NCBI RefSeq assembly: GCF_004359215.1 | Contig: NW_027152031.1 | Location: 1,673,671-1,737,670 of the forward strand | Reading direction: 5' to 3' | From: Bremia lactucae | Lineage: Eukaryota; Oomycota; Peronosporomycetes; Peronosporales; Peronosporaceae | DNA length: 64,000 bases | Shown here: positions 54,486-64,000 of the stretch, in pieces | Position numbering within the stretch: position 1 is the stretch's first letter | How the letters are laid out: every line of letters begins with the position of its first letter | The notes under the pieces: model-generated | What the model was told of the DNA's origin: nothing | Seen by the model: the letters and a program-made list of their open reading frames with translations, nothing else | The model's database searches: none | Translations under genes and position numbers: made by a program

Positions 54486-55561
54486 CACGAGAAGTTCTCG
54501 GAGAGCTATGTGGAAAGGTTGACTCCCTTACATGGGCCCCTTTTAATCAATCGATAAAGAATTTATCGATCGCAAGTACTTGTTCACGAGGCTGTAGACA
54601 CTGCTTCGTGATATAGTACTTCGAGCCCGGTTTGAGCTCGATCTCATGTCGAATGCCTTTATCCTTAGGCAACTCGCATGGAACTGCTTCAGGGAATACA
54701 TCACTGAATTAAATCAAATCCTTGTATAAAGGATTGTCTTAAGTGACTCCCAGGATTAAGTAGTATATATCTCAATCCGAGTCTTTGCATCGAGGACACT
54801 TTGGTTCATCGATGAGCTGCTAAGAACCCGTTCGTTCTCTGCAAAAATTACCGCTGACCGAATGTCGGTTACGTAATCGTCCTCTGTGACGAGTACGTAG
54901 ATCTGCTTGATTTTCCCACAATGCAGATCTCTCAAGAACCGCTTTGAATCTAGGGTTGGTAATTGAGTTATCTCCGAAGTTAACTTCGGAGGCGCATACA
55001 GATCAAGAGTAGAAGCGCCTACTCTCGAACCGTTATTAACCAAGACATTTAATGTCTCGGTTTCTTCCTGGGATTTATCCACAGGCTGCTGAGGGATCAA
55101 TCCCTCGGGATTGGAAGTCTAGTCACTTCAACATTAAGTATTTGAAGAGATTTCTACTCAAGTACGTAGGGCCTCATTCCCTCAACGTCTTCCGAGTGTG
55201 ATTGCGCTATCACAGTCGGGTCCTCTACGGTCGAATCTCTACTCGACCTAGGATCATCGTGTTGTCCCTTTGGGGCAACCGGCATACTCCTTGAATGTCA
55301 CCCGCCAGGCGTACATTCATGTCTCAATCCGCTCGACTTCTTCGAGTGGTGGACCTTTGGCGCTGCCTGTGCATTAGCGCAGCCACCGGCAGCTGACTCC
55401 ACAATGTCATTGGTAATCACACTGTGATCTTGTGCAGTTGTACTAACGACCGTACCACAAGTGAGGCCATCGCACTCACTCGTAGTACATCCAAACGCTT
55501 GTGGACGCTCCAAGACGTTCATCAGATGACCATCTGATGAACAAGTGGCAGGCATCTTCAC
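54486..55561 (-). pseudogene. Spacer and RT N-terminus of A3
   Basis: From 55561 leftward: NVLERPQAFGCTTSECDGL, then IPQQPVDKSQEETETLNVL (55100), SRVGASTLDLYAPPK and SKRFLRDLHCGKIKQI. The RT start (KPGSKYYITKQ-like, near 54620) runs on to 54486. Frameshifts lie near 55290 and 54750. Confidence 0.65.
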
Positions 55562-55615
55562 GGATCGATGCTGCCAGCTGATCCTTGGCTCGTATTTTCT
55601 GAGCCAAGGTAAACC

Positions 55616-56161
55616 NNNNNNNNNNNNNNNNNNNNNNNNNNNNNNNNNNNNNNNNNNNNNNNNNNNNNNNNNNNNNNNNNNNNNNNNNNNNNNNNNNNNN
55701 NNNNNNNNNNNNNNNNNNNNNNNNNNNNNNNNNNNNNNNNNNNNNNNNNNNNNNNNNNNNNNNNNNNNNNNNNNNNNNNNNNNNNNNNNNNNNNNNNNNN
55801 NNNNNNNNNNNNNNNNNNNNNNNNNNNNNNNNNNNNNNNNNNNNNNNNNNNNNNNNNNNNNNNNNNNNNNNNNNNNNNNNNNNNNNNNNNNNNNNNNNNN
55901 NNNNNNNNNNNNNNNNNNNNNNNNNNNNNNNNNNNNNNNNNNNNNNNNNNNNNNNNNNNNNNNNNNNNNNNNNNNNNNNNNNNNNNNNNNNNNNNNNNNN
56001 NNNNNNNNNNNNNNNNNNNNNNNNNNNNNNNNNNNNNNNNNNNNNNNNNNNNNNNNNNNNNNNNNNNNNNNNNNNNNNNNNNNNNNNNNNNNNNNNNNNN
56101 NNNNNNNNNNNNNNNNNNNNNNNNNNNNNNNNNNNNNNNNNNNNNNNNNNNNNNNNNNNNN
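55616..56161. other. Assembly gap (546 N) with duplicated flank
   Basis: The 179 bases before the gap (55437-55615) recur with very few differences directly after it (56162-56340), so the gap interrupts a false or real local duplication. Confidence 0.9.
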
Positions 56162-56279
56162 GTTGTACTAACGACCGTACCACAAGTGAGGCCATCGCAC
56201 TCACTCGTAGTACATCCACACGCTTGTGGACGCTCCAAGACGTTCATCAGATGGCCATCTGATGAACAAGTGGCAGGCA

Positions 56280-56613
56280 TCTTTACGGATCGATGCTGCC
56301 AGCTGATCCTTGGCTCGTATTTTCTGAGCCAAGGTAAACCAAGGATGACATCAAATTTGTCATCCAAATCCAGTACGATGAAATCATCATCATACTGTAA
56401 ATCTCTTAACGTGTAGTGAAATTTCACTACGCGTTTCATCACTGTTATCGATGCGCCTGTCGCTAGACGCACCGTCATCCTCGTTGGAGGGATGTCGCGC
56501 TCAACATATTTGAGCCTACGACCCTCTAGTGACTGGCGACGAATAAAGTTTTTCGACGCTCCGCAGTCCACTAGGGCTCTGAGTGACACATCATTTGTCA
56601 CTTTCAACTTCAA
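56280..56613 (-). CDS. Aspartic protease of A3
   Basis: An uninterrupted frame with SLRALVDCGASKNFIRRQSL (active-site DCGAS intact, catalytic Asp near 56571), RMTVRLATGASITVMKRV and KFDVILGLPWLRK. It is the best preserved protease in the window and shows the ancestral family A motif. Confidence 0.75.
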
Positions 56614-56735
56614 GGTGATGAGGGATACCTCATCACCAGGTGCAGAGACACATAATGACCGTGTATCTGGAGTAACTTCAGTCTAGAAATTTGCAAATTC
56701 TCTTGAGGTTGCTGGATCATTAGGGTGTTGCGCCC

Positions 56736-57855
56736 TTACTGACCCCGACCGTTTTTTGGCGGTCCGCTTCGCTGCTGCGATTTCGCAACAACGTCGGACC
56801 CGCGACCGTTGCCATTTTTTGCATACGGTCCAAAATTACGCTCAGTACCTTTCGGTGCTGGGCGTGGGGCACTACACTCATGAGCGTAGTGTCTTAATTT
56901 TTGGCAGCGATGGCATTTCTGCGATCGCTTATTGCTCGTAAAGCGTTTCTCACTTTCGACGTAAGAGAGGTCCATGGGTTCTGGACCTCCTAACTCGTGT
57001 CGTCTTGGAGGACGATACAATGACGAACTAGCTTGAGCCTGTCTCAAGCTAAAGTTTTTCTGTTCCGCAACGGATATTGCTTCTTCAAGCGTATCCAGTT
57101 TCAAGCGGGACAGGATGGTCTTTGCGGAAACATCCGTAAGACCTTGCATGAACACCGTAATCAACGTGTGTTCATGAACTGGGTTATTTGTAATACAACT
57201 CACTAAGAGTCGTATGTGCTGGGCATATGCGTGAACATCACGCTTGCCTTGCTTGAGTTTTAGAAGCTCTGAACGACCTCTGCGCTCAGCCCTGGTGGTT
57301 CATACGTCTGTTTGAGCCGGGCTTCAATAGCCTCTAGCGACCCAAAGACGAATGGGTCGCGCAACTTAAGGCCCAATGCCCAAATTTTGGCACGACCTGC
57401 CTTATTTGATTGAGCGAACGCGACTTGCATTTGCTCGTCGACGATGCGACGTGCCTTAATGGCATCGTCCAACTCGACAATCCATCTCAAGAGGGAGTCT
57501 TCTCGACTCACTTCTACTCAGAGATGTCAATCTTTAAAGTTTTGGGACGACGCGTTTGCGTCATCCCAGGTACAGGGGTCTGTACCTGTTGTAACCTCAA
57601 CAGTTCTGCCTGTTGAGAGCCTTGCTGATTCAGCAAGGCTACTTTTTCCTTCATCTCGTCAAGTTCATGTTGTATGAACTTGGCGACGGTTGAATGGAGG
57701 GCATCTCTGTCCAGATTGGACAGCATTGCCAAAATTGCATCGTTTCCTACGGTCGAACTCATTCGTTCAACCGCACTCCTTGCTATATCACTTAGAAAGG
57801 AGTATCTTTCATGGGAAACGTGATGCGTATTCCCACTATCATCTAACATGTCCAT
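56736..57855 (-). pseudogene. gag: gag of A3 (broken)
   Basis: Three frames: 57855-57514 (MDMLDDSGNTHHVSHERYS, coiled coil KFIQHELDEMKEKVALLNQQ), 57511-57260 (LLRWIVELDDAIKARR, FAQSNKAGRAKIWALGLKLRD) and 57203-56736 (ITVFMQGLTDVSAKTIL, MDLSYVESE, intact CCHC knuckle KCHRCQKLRHYAHEC, Gly/Lys-rich end). A stop after DISE and single-base shifts separate them. Confidence 0.8.
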
Positions 57856-57887
57856 GTTAGATGAAGGAAATGTGGTCCTTGGACGGA

Positions 57888-57905
57888 CTCCAAAGTGCTA
57901 CCAGG
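57888..57905 (-). other. Primer-binding site of A3
   Basis: On the reverse strand CCTGGTAGCACTTTGGAG follows the LTR end directly; the TGG is intact. Confidence 0.6.
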
Positions 57906-58353
57906 TGTAACGGGGCACAACGACTTGTACTGCTTCAGTACAAGTCGACTTCGCACTGCTTCAATTGCGAGTGGTGCCTTACGTCATTTCACGTACACTA
58001 GTACGTGCAGCGGAAGACTTCTCTTTAAGGTAACTAGTTTAAAGAGGGTTAAATGAAAAACTGTATTAATATAATTAAGTACCTCTTCTTTTTATTTATT
58101 AACTCCAACTTAATTATAACTTATACTAAACATGCAACTGAATTCTTATCTTATCTGTCTCTCTCTTTTGTTTATCTCTACACCTGATTAGTCTGCGGAA
58201 TAAATAGGTATAATGGTCTATACCTATTTATGGATAAGAATTCTATTCATTACTATATAAAGTAATATCCTTCAAATGTTATATACCTCTTAGATACTAT
58301 ATTATTGAACAACGTTTAAGTGTTAATTTCCTGTAGCGATACACCCCGTTACA
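57906..58353 (-). repeat. 5' LTR of A3
   Basis: TGTAACGGGGCACAACG at left, hairpin ACTTGTACTG-CTT-CAGTACAAGT near 57923, and GATACACCCCGTTACA at right. Confidence 0.85.
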
Positions 58354-58914
58354 GCTTGTTTCTGCCTAAACAGAGCATTGTTATGCATGTAAGACTTGTT
58401 AATAATGCTACTTGAAGCTAGTAGCGCATCGAAAGAACCGGTAGTATGTTTAATCAGGACCATAATATAATGTGTAACGGATCAATCTCGACTCTGACTT
58501 TTTTGTCGGCGACGAGCATGAATTCACTGTCGTTGTCGCTTGATATTTATTCGTATAAAAGGATACGTCTTCTTGCTCGGAGCTTGCAGCATTCTCAATG
58601 CTTCGCCAGGCCAACTTCTCTTTGGGCCGTTAACCTTACAATGCCTACTGGAGCTACCTCTTTAAGCGCTTCGAACATTTCTACAATCCAGGCGATCACG
58701 TTATGCTCCGCGTCCCAAAACAATGCCGTGCCAAACTGCACACCGTCGCCACCGGACCGTTTGGCATTCGCCAAATTTATGACAATGGCTGCGTCACCAT
58801 TGGCAAGAGCAAAACGACTGAGAGCGTAAGCATCCAACGCATTTTTTCGTGCTATTTCAAACCGCTCATGGGAGAAGCATAATAAGTCTAGTATCTCAGA
58901 TGACCTGCATGATC
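58354..58914. other. Unassigned sequence with a reverse-strand frame at 58595-58837
   Basis: The reverse frame reads DAYALSRFALANGDAAIVI and GGDGVQFGTALFWDAEHNVI. The W-D-A pattern recalls the start of some DDE transposases, but I cannot assign it, and an opposing + frame (58446-58829) exists. Possibly a transposase or cellular gene scrap. Confidence 0.3.
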
Positions 58915-59039
58915 ACGCTAGACCAGTTTTCCAGTAATTACACAAGACCGGTTTGCTAGTGAATGCGCTATTCTAGTTTCCTATTAATTACGCTAGACTA
59001 ATTGTACATTGCTTACGCTAGACTAGTTCTCCATTCCTA
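58915..59039. repeat. 25-bp minisatellite, five units
   Basis: Units begin at 58915, 58940, 58965, 58990 and 59015, exactly 25 bp apart. The consensus is close to ACGCTAGACTAGTTTTCC followed by an AT-rich end. Units 1, 4 and 5 are most alike; unit 2 is most diverged. Confidence 0.85.
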
Positions 59040-59120
59040 TTTTGAACTACTACAATACATCATTCTCACTTTTACTAGCCCTTAAAGGTTACAGCTCCAC
59101 TGCCAGCCACGAGCCGGGTC

Positions 59121-59594
59121 TGTAGCGGAGCTACCTTGCTCTTTAAGTCAGAGAAGACTTATAGACTCAGAAAGACACTTAAATCTCAGAATCAATAGGC
59201 TTAACAGCTCAGTAAGCTGTACAAGATCGAACAGCTTAACGAATCTCAGTTCAAGGGATTCAGGTGTTCGTAGGACCAAGCGGCAACTAGTGTTTGAGAG
59301 TATATAATTAGCTTTTTTCTCTCGTAGATCAATGCACTAGTCTTAGGAAGTCTCTAGGCGCTGCAAGATCAAAAGGGAAATTTAACTTTATTACTTATTT
59401 GAATCTAAAACCTTACTCCAACAAGAATATAATAGATTTTGGCCGCCAGATCTATATCTGGCTGCTGCCACATATGCTGCCCATAATAAATGGAATTTTA
59501 GTGACTAACTTTTGTAATTGGATAAAAGGATATTTTACCCATCGAGTAAATATATCACAACAACGGTTCACCAACCGAAATGTGCCCCATTACA
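59121..59594 (-). repeat. 3' LTR of second family B element
   Basis: On the reverse strand it starts TGTAATGGGGCACATTTCGG (59594) and ends GTAGCTCCGCTACA (59121), 474 bp. It shares blocks with 14155-14609. Confidence 0.8.
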
Positions 59595-59990
59595 CCCTGG
59601 TGCCGCGGATGTTTTAGCTGCATTGCGCAGGACACCGGACCCTGAGTCCAACATAATTACGAACCCGCTTGATGAAAGGTAAGAGAGGCAAATTCAGAGA
59701 GGAACAAGCTCGTCGTCAGGCGGCAGACCTTGCGAAAGCAAAAGCTCAAAGTAAATATCGATTCACTCCACTTAGTATGGAAGAGCGCCTCCAAGAGGTT
59801 ACGGGGTCACAGCTTGACCGTCTGGACCTCCGGATACAAGGCGAGAGCGCCGGAGGTGCTCACTGCTCGCGACGCTCTTCGTGTGCGATACCTTACCCCA
59901 AGGCAATGACGCAGTGTCAGTTTATTGACGCGTTTGGGTGATCAGGCCCGTGGGGCTTCGGTGACCTTAACGAAAGGATTTCCGATCGTC
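59595..59990 (+). pseudogene. Antisense accessory gene of second family B element
   Basis: GAADVLAALRRTPDPESNII starts next to the LTR, then NPLDER, a stop/shift, REEQARRQAADLAKAKAQ and YRFTPLSMEERLQEV in an open frame 59669-59941, and in a neighbouring frame ARAPEVLTARDALRVRYLTP. Every word aligns with the reverse-strand frame of family B copy 1 (13900-13560). About 240 bp present in copy 1 between the tract and this point is deleted here. Repeated at 61481-61876 by the assembly duplication. Confidence 0.5.
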
Positions 59991-60205
59991 CTGTTTCCAA
60001 ACGAATCAAAAAGCGAGACTGATGCTTCGTTTGAGAACTAGATCCATCAGGCCCGTTACATCCACAACATCTGGTGTATAAGAGAGTCTGCGAATTTGGC
60101 TGATGTTCATTTGGAATGGAAGCTTCGCTTTGATTTCGCTAACCTTATAGCCAAAGGCTAGTTACGTCCGGGCTTATAACGAGGATATGATTAGCCAGCA
60201 CTCAG
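59991..60205 (-). other. Rest of the B-element 3' internal region
   Basis: Continuation of the family B internal sequence without a readable frame, ending where family A-type RNase H sequence begins. Confidence 0.4.
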
Positions 60206-60892
60206 TGCTTTAGTTGCGGGCGCAGCCATAGATCGATCTTCGTGGAATATAAATCCGGACGAGTCAATGTCATCGCTGATGCGCTTTCGCGCCGGCCCGA
60301 TTCTGAGCCGGCTTTGCAAAACAACAGTGAGGATAAGCCCACTGTTGCAATAATACGTATTTCGTCGTCAACATCACTTTACGACGTTGAAGAGCCTATC
60401 AAAAACTAAGGCTCCTAAAGGAGTGATAAAGTATCTTAAAAATTCCATCACAACAGTCCTTGACAGAATTATCGAGATTGTATCGATCCGTTGAGGATCG
60501 ATACACAAGACGTAATGGTTCACTATATCACAGAGCTATTTCTGGCTACACACCTTGTGTCATAATAATTTGTGTTTGTCGATCATGTTTGAGTACCAAA
60601 TAGTGGGCATCGTGGAATTGAGAGGACTTATCTCACGATAAGTCGCGACTTCTACTGACCACGCCAGTATGAGCTCGTCCGCAAGTACAATCGTGCTTGC
60701 GATGTTTGTCAACGGGTGAAGGACAGTGCTTCATCCCGTGCTCCGTTACTACCTCTGCCGATTCCGACAGAATGCTGGCAGTCTCTATCCATAGACTTCG
60801 TCTTCGGATTTCCCGACGACGAACATGAATCAATGGCATTCTTGCTTTCGTTAATCGTTTCAGCAAAATGGTACATCTTCCTGCAGTACCTG
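60206..60892 (+). pseudogene. Family A-like RNase H end to integrase start
   Basis: VEYKSGRVNVIADALSRRPD near 60242-60305, CDVCQRVK near 60697 and DFVFGFPDDEHES near 60798 are all on +. The integrase is cut within KWYIFLQYL, where an LTR-A starts at 60893. The same block recurs at 62092-62778. Confidence 0.7.
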
Positions 60893-61361
60893 CGTAACGG
60901 GGTTTATCGTTACATGAAATTAACACGTAAAGGTTGTTAATAAATATATTATCGAAAAGGTATATAATATTCGCAGGATGTTACTTTATATAGTAATATT
61001 CAGAATTCTTATCCATAAATAGGTATAGACCATTATACCTATTTTTTCCGCAGACTAATCAGATGTAGGAGTAATCAAAAAGAGAGTTACAGATAAGTAA
61101 TCAGATGTAGGAGTAATCAAAGAGAGAGTTACAGATAAGTTAGAGATAAGAATTCTTTTACATGTTTAGTATTAGATTATAATTAAGTTAGCATTTGCAT
61201 AGGTAGAACAAGAAACATTTAATTATATTTAATACAGCCTCTTACAGCTAGTTGCCTTAAGAGAAGTCTTCCTCTGCACGTACTAGTGTACGTGAAATGA
61301 CGTAAGGCACCACTCGCAACTGAAGCAGTGCGAAGTGGACTTGTACTGAAACAGTACAAGT
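60893..61361 (+). repeat. LTR of A4, first (duplicate) copy
   Basis: CGTAACGGGGTTTATCG to ACAGTACAAGT, cut off by the gap at 61362. It contains two tandem 42-bp units (61056 and 61098, GATGTAGGAGTAATCAAA). Matches 62779-63247 almost exactly. Confidence 0.8.
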
Positions 61362-61461
61362 NNNNNNNNNNNNNNNNNNNNNNNNNNNNNNNNNNNNNNN
61401 NNNNNNNNNNNNNNNNNNNNNNNNNNNNNNNNNNNNNNNNNNNNNNNNNNNNNNNNNNNNN
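61362..61461. other. Assembly gap (100 N)
   Basis: A run of 100 N between two almost identical 1.79-kb blocks. Confidence 0.95.
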
Positions 61462-63247
61462 CGAAATGTGCCCCATTACACCCTGGTGCCGCGGATGTTT
61501 TAGCTGCATTGCGCAGGACACCGGACCCTGAGTCCAACATAATTACGAACCCGCTTGATGAAAGGTAAGAGAGGCAAATTCAGAGAGGAACAAGCTCGTC
61601 GTCAGGCGGCAGACCTTGCGAAAGCAAAAGCTCAAAGTAAATATCGATTCACTCCACTTAGTATGGAAGAGCGCCTCCAAGAGGTTACGGGGTCACAGCT
61701 TGACCGTCTGGACCTCCGGATACAAGGCGAGAGCGCCGGAGGTGCTCACTGCTCGCGACGCTCTTCGTGTGCGATACCTTACCCCAAGGCAATGACGCAG
61801 TGTCAGTTTATTGACGCGTTTGGGTGATCAGGCCCGTGGGGCTTCGGTGACCTTAACGAAAGGATTTCCGATCGTCCTGTTTCCAAACGAATCAAAAAGC
61901 GAGACTGATGCTTCGTTTGAGAACTAGATCCATCAGGCCCGTTACATCCACAACATCTGGTGTATAAGAGAGTCTGCGAATTTGGCTGATGTTCATTTGG
62001 AATGGAAGCTTCGCTTTGATTTCGCTAACCTTATAGCCAAAGGCTAGTTACGTCCGGGCTTATAACGAGGATATGATTAGCCAGCACTCAGTGCTTTAGT
62101 TGCGGGCGCAGCCATAGATCGATCTTCGTGGAATATAAATCCGGACGAGTCAATGTCATCGCTGATGCGCTTTCGCGCCGGCCCGATTCTGAGCCGGCTT
62201 TGCAAAACAACAGTGAGGATAAGCCCACTGTTGCAATAATACGTATTTCGTCGTCAACATCACTTTACGACGTTGAAGAGCCTATCAAAAACTAAGGCTC
62301 CTAAAGGAGTGATAAAGTATCTTAAAAATTCCATCACAACAGTCCTTGACAGAATTATCGAGATTGTATCGATCCGTTGAGGATCGATACACAAGACGTA
62401 ATGGTTCACTATATCACAGAGCTATTTCTGGCTACACACCTTGTGTCATAATAATTTGTGTTTGTCGATCATGTTTGAGTACCAAATAGTGGGCATCGTG
62501 GAATTGAGAGGACTTATCTCACGATAAGTCGCGACTTCTACTGACCACGCCAGTATGAGCTCGTCCGCAAGTACAATCGTGCTTGCGATGTTTGTCAACG
62601 GGTGAAGGACAGTGCTTCATCCCGTGCTCCGTTACTACCTCTGCCGATTCCGACAGAATGCTGGCAGTCTCTATCCATAGACTTCGTCTTCGGATTTCCC
62701 GACGACGAACATGAATCAATGGCATTCTTGCTTTCGTTAATCGTTTCAGCAAAATGGTACATCTTCCTGCAGTACCTGCGTAACGGGGTTTATCGTTACA
62801 TGAAATTAACACGTAAAGGTTGTTAATAAATATATTATCGAAAAGGTATATAATATTCGCAGGATGTTACTTTATATAGTAATATTCAGAATTCTTATCC
62901 ATAAATAGGTATAGACCATTATACCTATTTTTTCCGCAGACTAATCAGATGTAGGAGTAATCAAAAAGAGAGTTACAGATAAGTAATCAGATGTAGGAGT
63001 AATCAAAGAGAGAGTTACAGATAAGTTAGAGATAAGAATTCTTTTACATGTTTAGTATTAGATTATAATTAAGTTAGCATTTGCATAGGTAGAACAAGAA
63101 ACATTTAATTATATTTAATACAGCCTCTTACAGCTAGTTGCCTTAAGAGAAGTCTTCCTCTGCACGTACTAGTGTACGTGAAATGACGTAAGGCACCACT
63201 CGCAACTGAAGCAGTGCGAAGTGGACTTGTACTGCTTCAGTACAAGT
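61462..63247. repeat. Near-identical copy of 59576-61361
   Basis: Offset 1886. It covers the end of the LTR-B, the B accessory region, the A-like pol fragment and most of the A4 LTR. The only clear difference I saw is the hairpin loop near the end (GAAAC against GCTTC). Very likely an assembly duplication around the gap. Confidence 0.85.
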
Positions 63248-63264
63248 CGTAGTGCCCGGTTACA
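62779..63264 (+). repeat. 5' LTR of A4
   Basis: CGTAACGGGGTTTATCGTTACA start and GTAGTGCCCGGTTACA end, 486 bp. It is longer than other LTR-A copies because of the 42-bp tandem duplication (62942-63025). Confidence 0.85.
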
Positions 63265-63283
63265 CCTGGTAGCACTTTGTAGT
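63265..63283 (+). other. Primer-binding site of A4
   Basis: CCTGGTAGCACTTTGTAGT directly after the LTR; TGG intact. Confidence 0.6.
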
Positions 63284-63314
63284 CCGTCCAAGGACCACAT
63301 TTCCCTCATCTAAC

Positions 63315-64000
63315 ATGGACATGTTAGATGATAGTGGGAATACACATCACGTTTCCCGTGAAAGCTACTCCTTTCTAAGTGATATAGCAAGGAGTGCGGT
63401 TGAACGAATGAGTTCGACCGTAGGAAACGATGCAATTTTGGCAATGCTGTCCAATCTGGACAGAGATGCCCTCCATTCAACCGTCGCCAAGTTCATACAA
63501 CATGAACTTGACGAGATGAAGGAAAAAGTAGCCTTGCTGAATCAGCAAGGCTCTCAACAGGCGGAACTGTTGAGGTTACAACAGGTACAGACCCCTGTAC
63601 CTGGGATGACGCAAACGCGTCGTCCCGAAACTTTAAAGCTTGACATCTCTGAGTAGAAGGGAGTCGAAGAAGACTCCCTCTTGAGATGGTTTGTCGAGTT
63701 GGACGATGCCATAAGGGCACGTCGCATCGTCGACGAGCAAATGCAAGTCGCGTTCGCTCAATCAAATAAGGCAGGTCGTGCCAAAATTTGGGCATTGGGC
63801 CTTAAGTTGCGCGACCCATACGTCTTTGGGTCGCTAGAGGCTATTAAAGCCCGGCTCAAACAGACGTTTGAACCACTAGGGCTGAGCGCAGAGGTCGTTC
63901 AGAGCTTCTAAAACTCAATCAAGGCAAGCGTGATGTTCACGCATATGCCCAGCACATACAACTCTTAGTGAGTTGTATTACAAATAACCCAGTTCATGAA
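63315..64000 (+). pseudogene. gag: gag of A4, runs off the window
   Basis: MDMLDDSGNTHHVSRESYSF at 63315, then the coiled coil KFIQHELDEMKEKVALLNQQ. An in-frame TAG follows DISE at 63654-63656, and the same frame resumes (MRWFVELDDAIRARRIV, 63681 onward; FAQSNKAGRAKIWALGLKLR). A one-base shift near 63873 moves reading to RSELLKLNQGKRDVHAYAQH. The rest lies beyond 64000. Confidence 0.8.

Larger units (their letters stand above)
54486..58353 (-). mobile_element. Ty3/gypsy retrotransposon A3, 5' half (family A)
   Basis: 5' LTR 57906-58353, primer site, gag, protease, spacer and RT start run leftward to 54486, where the order breaks into the inverted fragment at 53713-54485. A 546-N gap lies in the post-protease spacer. 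No matching 3' LTR-A is present to the left. Confidence 0.75.

Noticed and set aside
58446..58829. 127-residue plus frame as a gene
   Set aside because: Ser/Thr-rich composition is what one expects from the complement of the more protein-like reverse frame 58595-58837; neither has a recognised family.
1..64000. tRNA, rRNA or known small RNA genes
   Set aside because: None could be recognised by eye; a covariance-model search is needed for a firm negative.

Overview
The window is a transposon-dense stretch of eukaryotic nuclear DNA that best fits an oomycete, probably a Peronosporaceae (Phytophthora or downy-mildew) genome. The reasons are several Ty3/gypsy families with long LTRs, compact 55-82 bp GT-AG introns in a translin-family gene, an intronless coronin gene, and a small secreted protein laid out like an RxLR-class effector. 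The lineage is an inference; no rRNA or barcode gene is present.

Layout. 1-2273: unassigned DNA, a foldback element, a truncated LTR (family B), an LTR-A fragment and an assembly gap. 2274-9773: a degenerate but end-to-end family C element on +. 9774-14609: a 5'-truncated family B element on +. 15414-18744: an island of cellular genes, with coronin on - and TRAX/translin-X on + with six exons, divergently arranged. 19822-29345: a family A element (A1) on +. 29346-39477: a graveyard of fragments in both orientations, a Mutator-like transposase remnant with one recognisable intron, and a roughly 975 bp terminal-inverted-repeat element. 39478-48491: a family A element (A2) on - whose middle 2.8 kb is inverted. 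48492-50424: unique DNA holding the effector-like gene. 50438-54485: a mosaic around a fourth family, D, on -. 54486-58353: the 5' half of a third family A copy (A3) on -. 58354-62778: unassigned DNA, a 25-bp minisatellite and the 3' end of a second B element on -. 62779-64000: the 5' LTR and gag of a fourth family A copy (A4), running off the window.

Organisation of the elements. In A, B and C the sense order is LTR, primer-binding site, gag (CCHC knuckle where intact), protease, a repeat-prone spacer, reverse transcriptase, RNase H, integrase and a C-terminal GPY/F-like module. A and B then carry a chromodomain. Next comes about 1-1.7 kb with little sense coding, then the polypurine tract and 3' LTR. 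That last block carries an open frame on the opposite strand in every family. Its reading is alignable between diverged copies (A against D, and B copy 1 against B copy 2), so these elements appear to carry a convergent accessory gene. This is the most interesting signal in the window. Nearly all pol and gag frames are broken by stops or frameshifts, so no copy looks autonomous as assembled.

Assembly quality matters here. Four of the five gaps (single n at 23572, nn at 45767, 546 N at 55616, 100 N at 61362) are flanked by identical or near-identical duplicated sequence of about 1221, 1120, 179 and 1786 bp. These are probably unmerged contig ends rather than biology.
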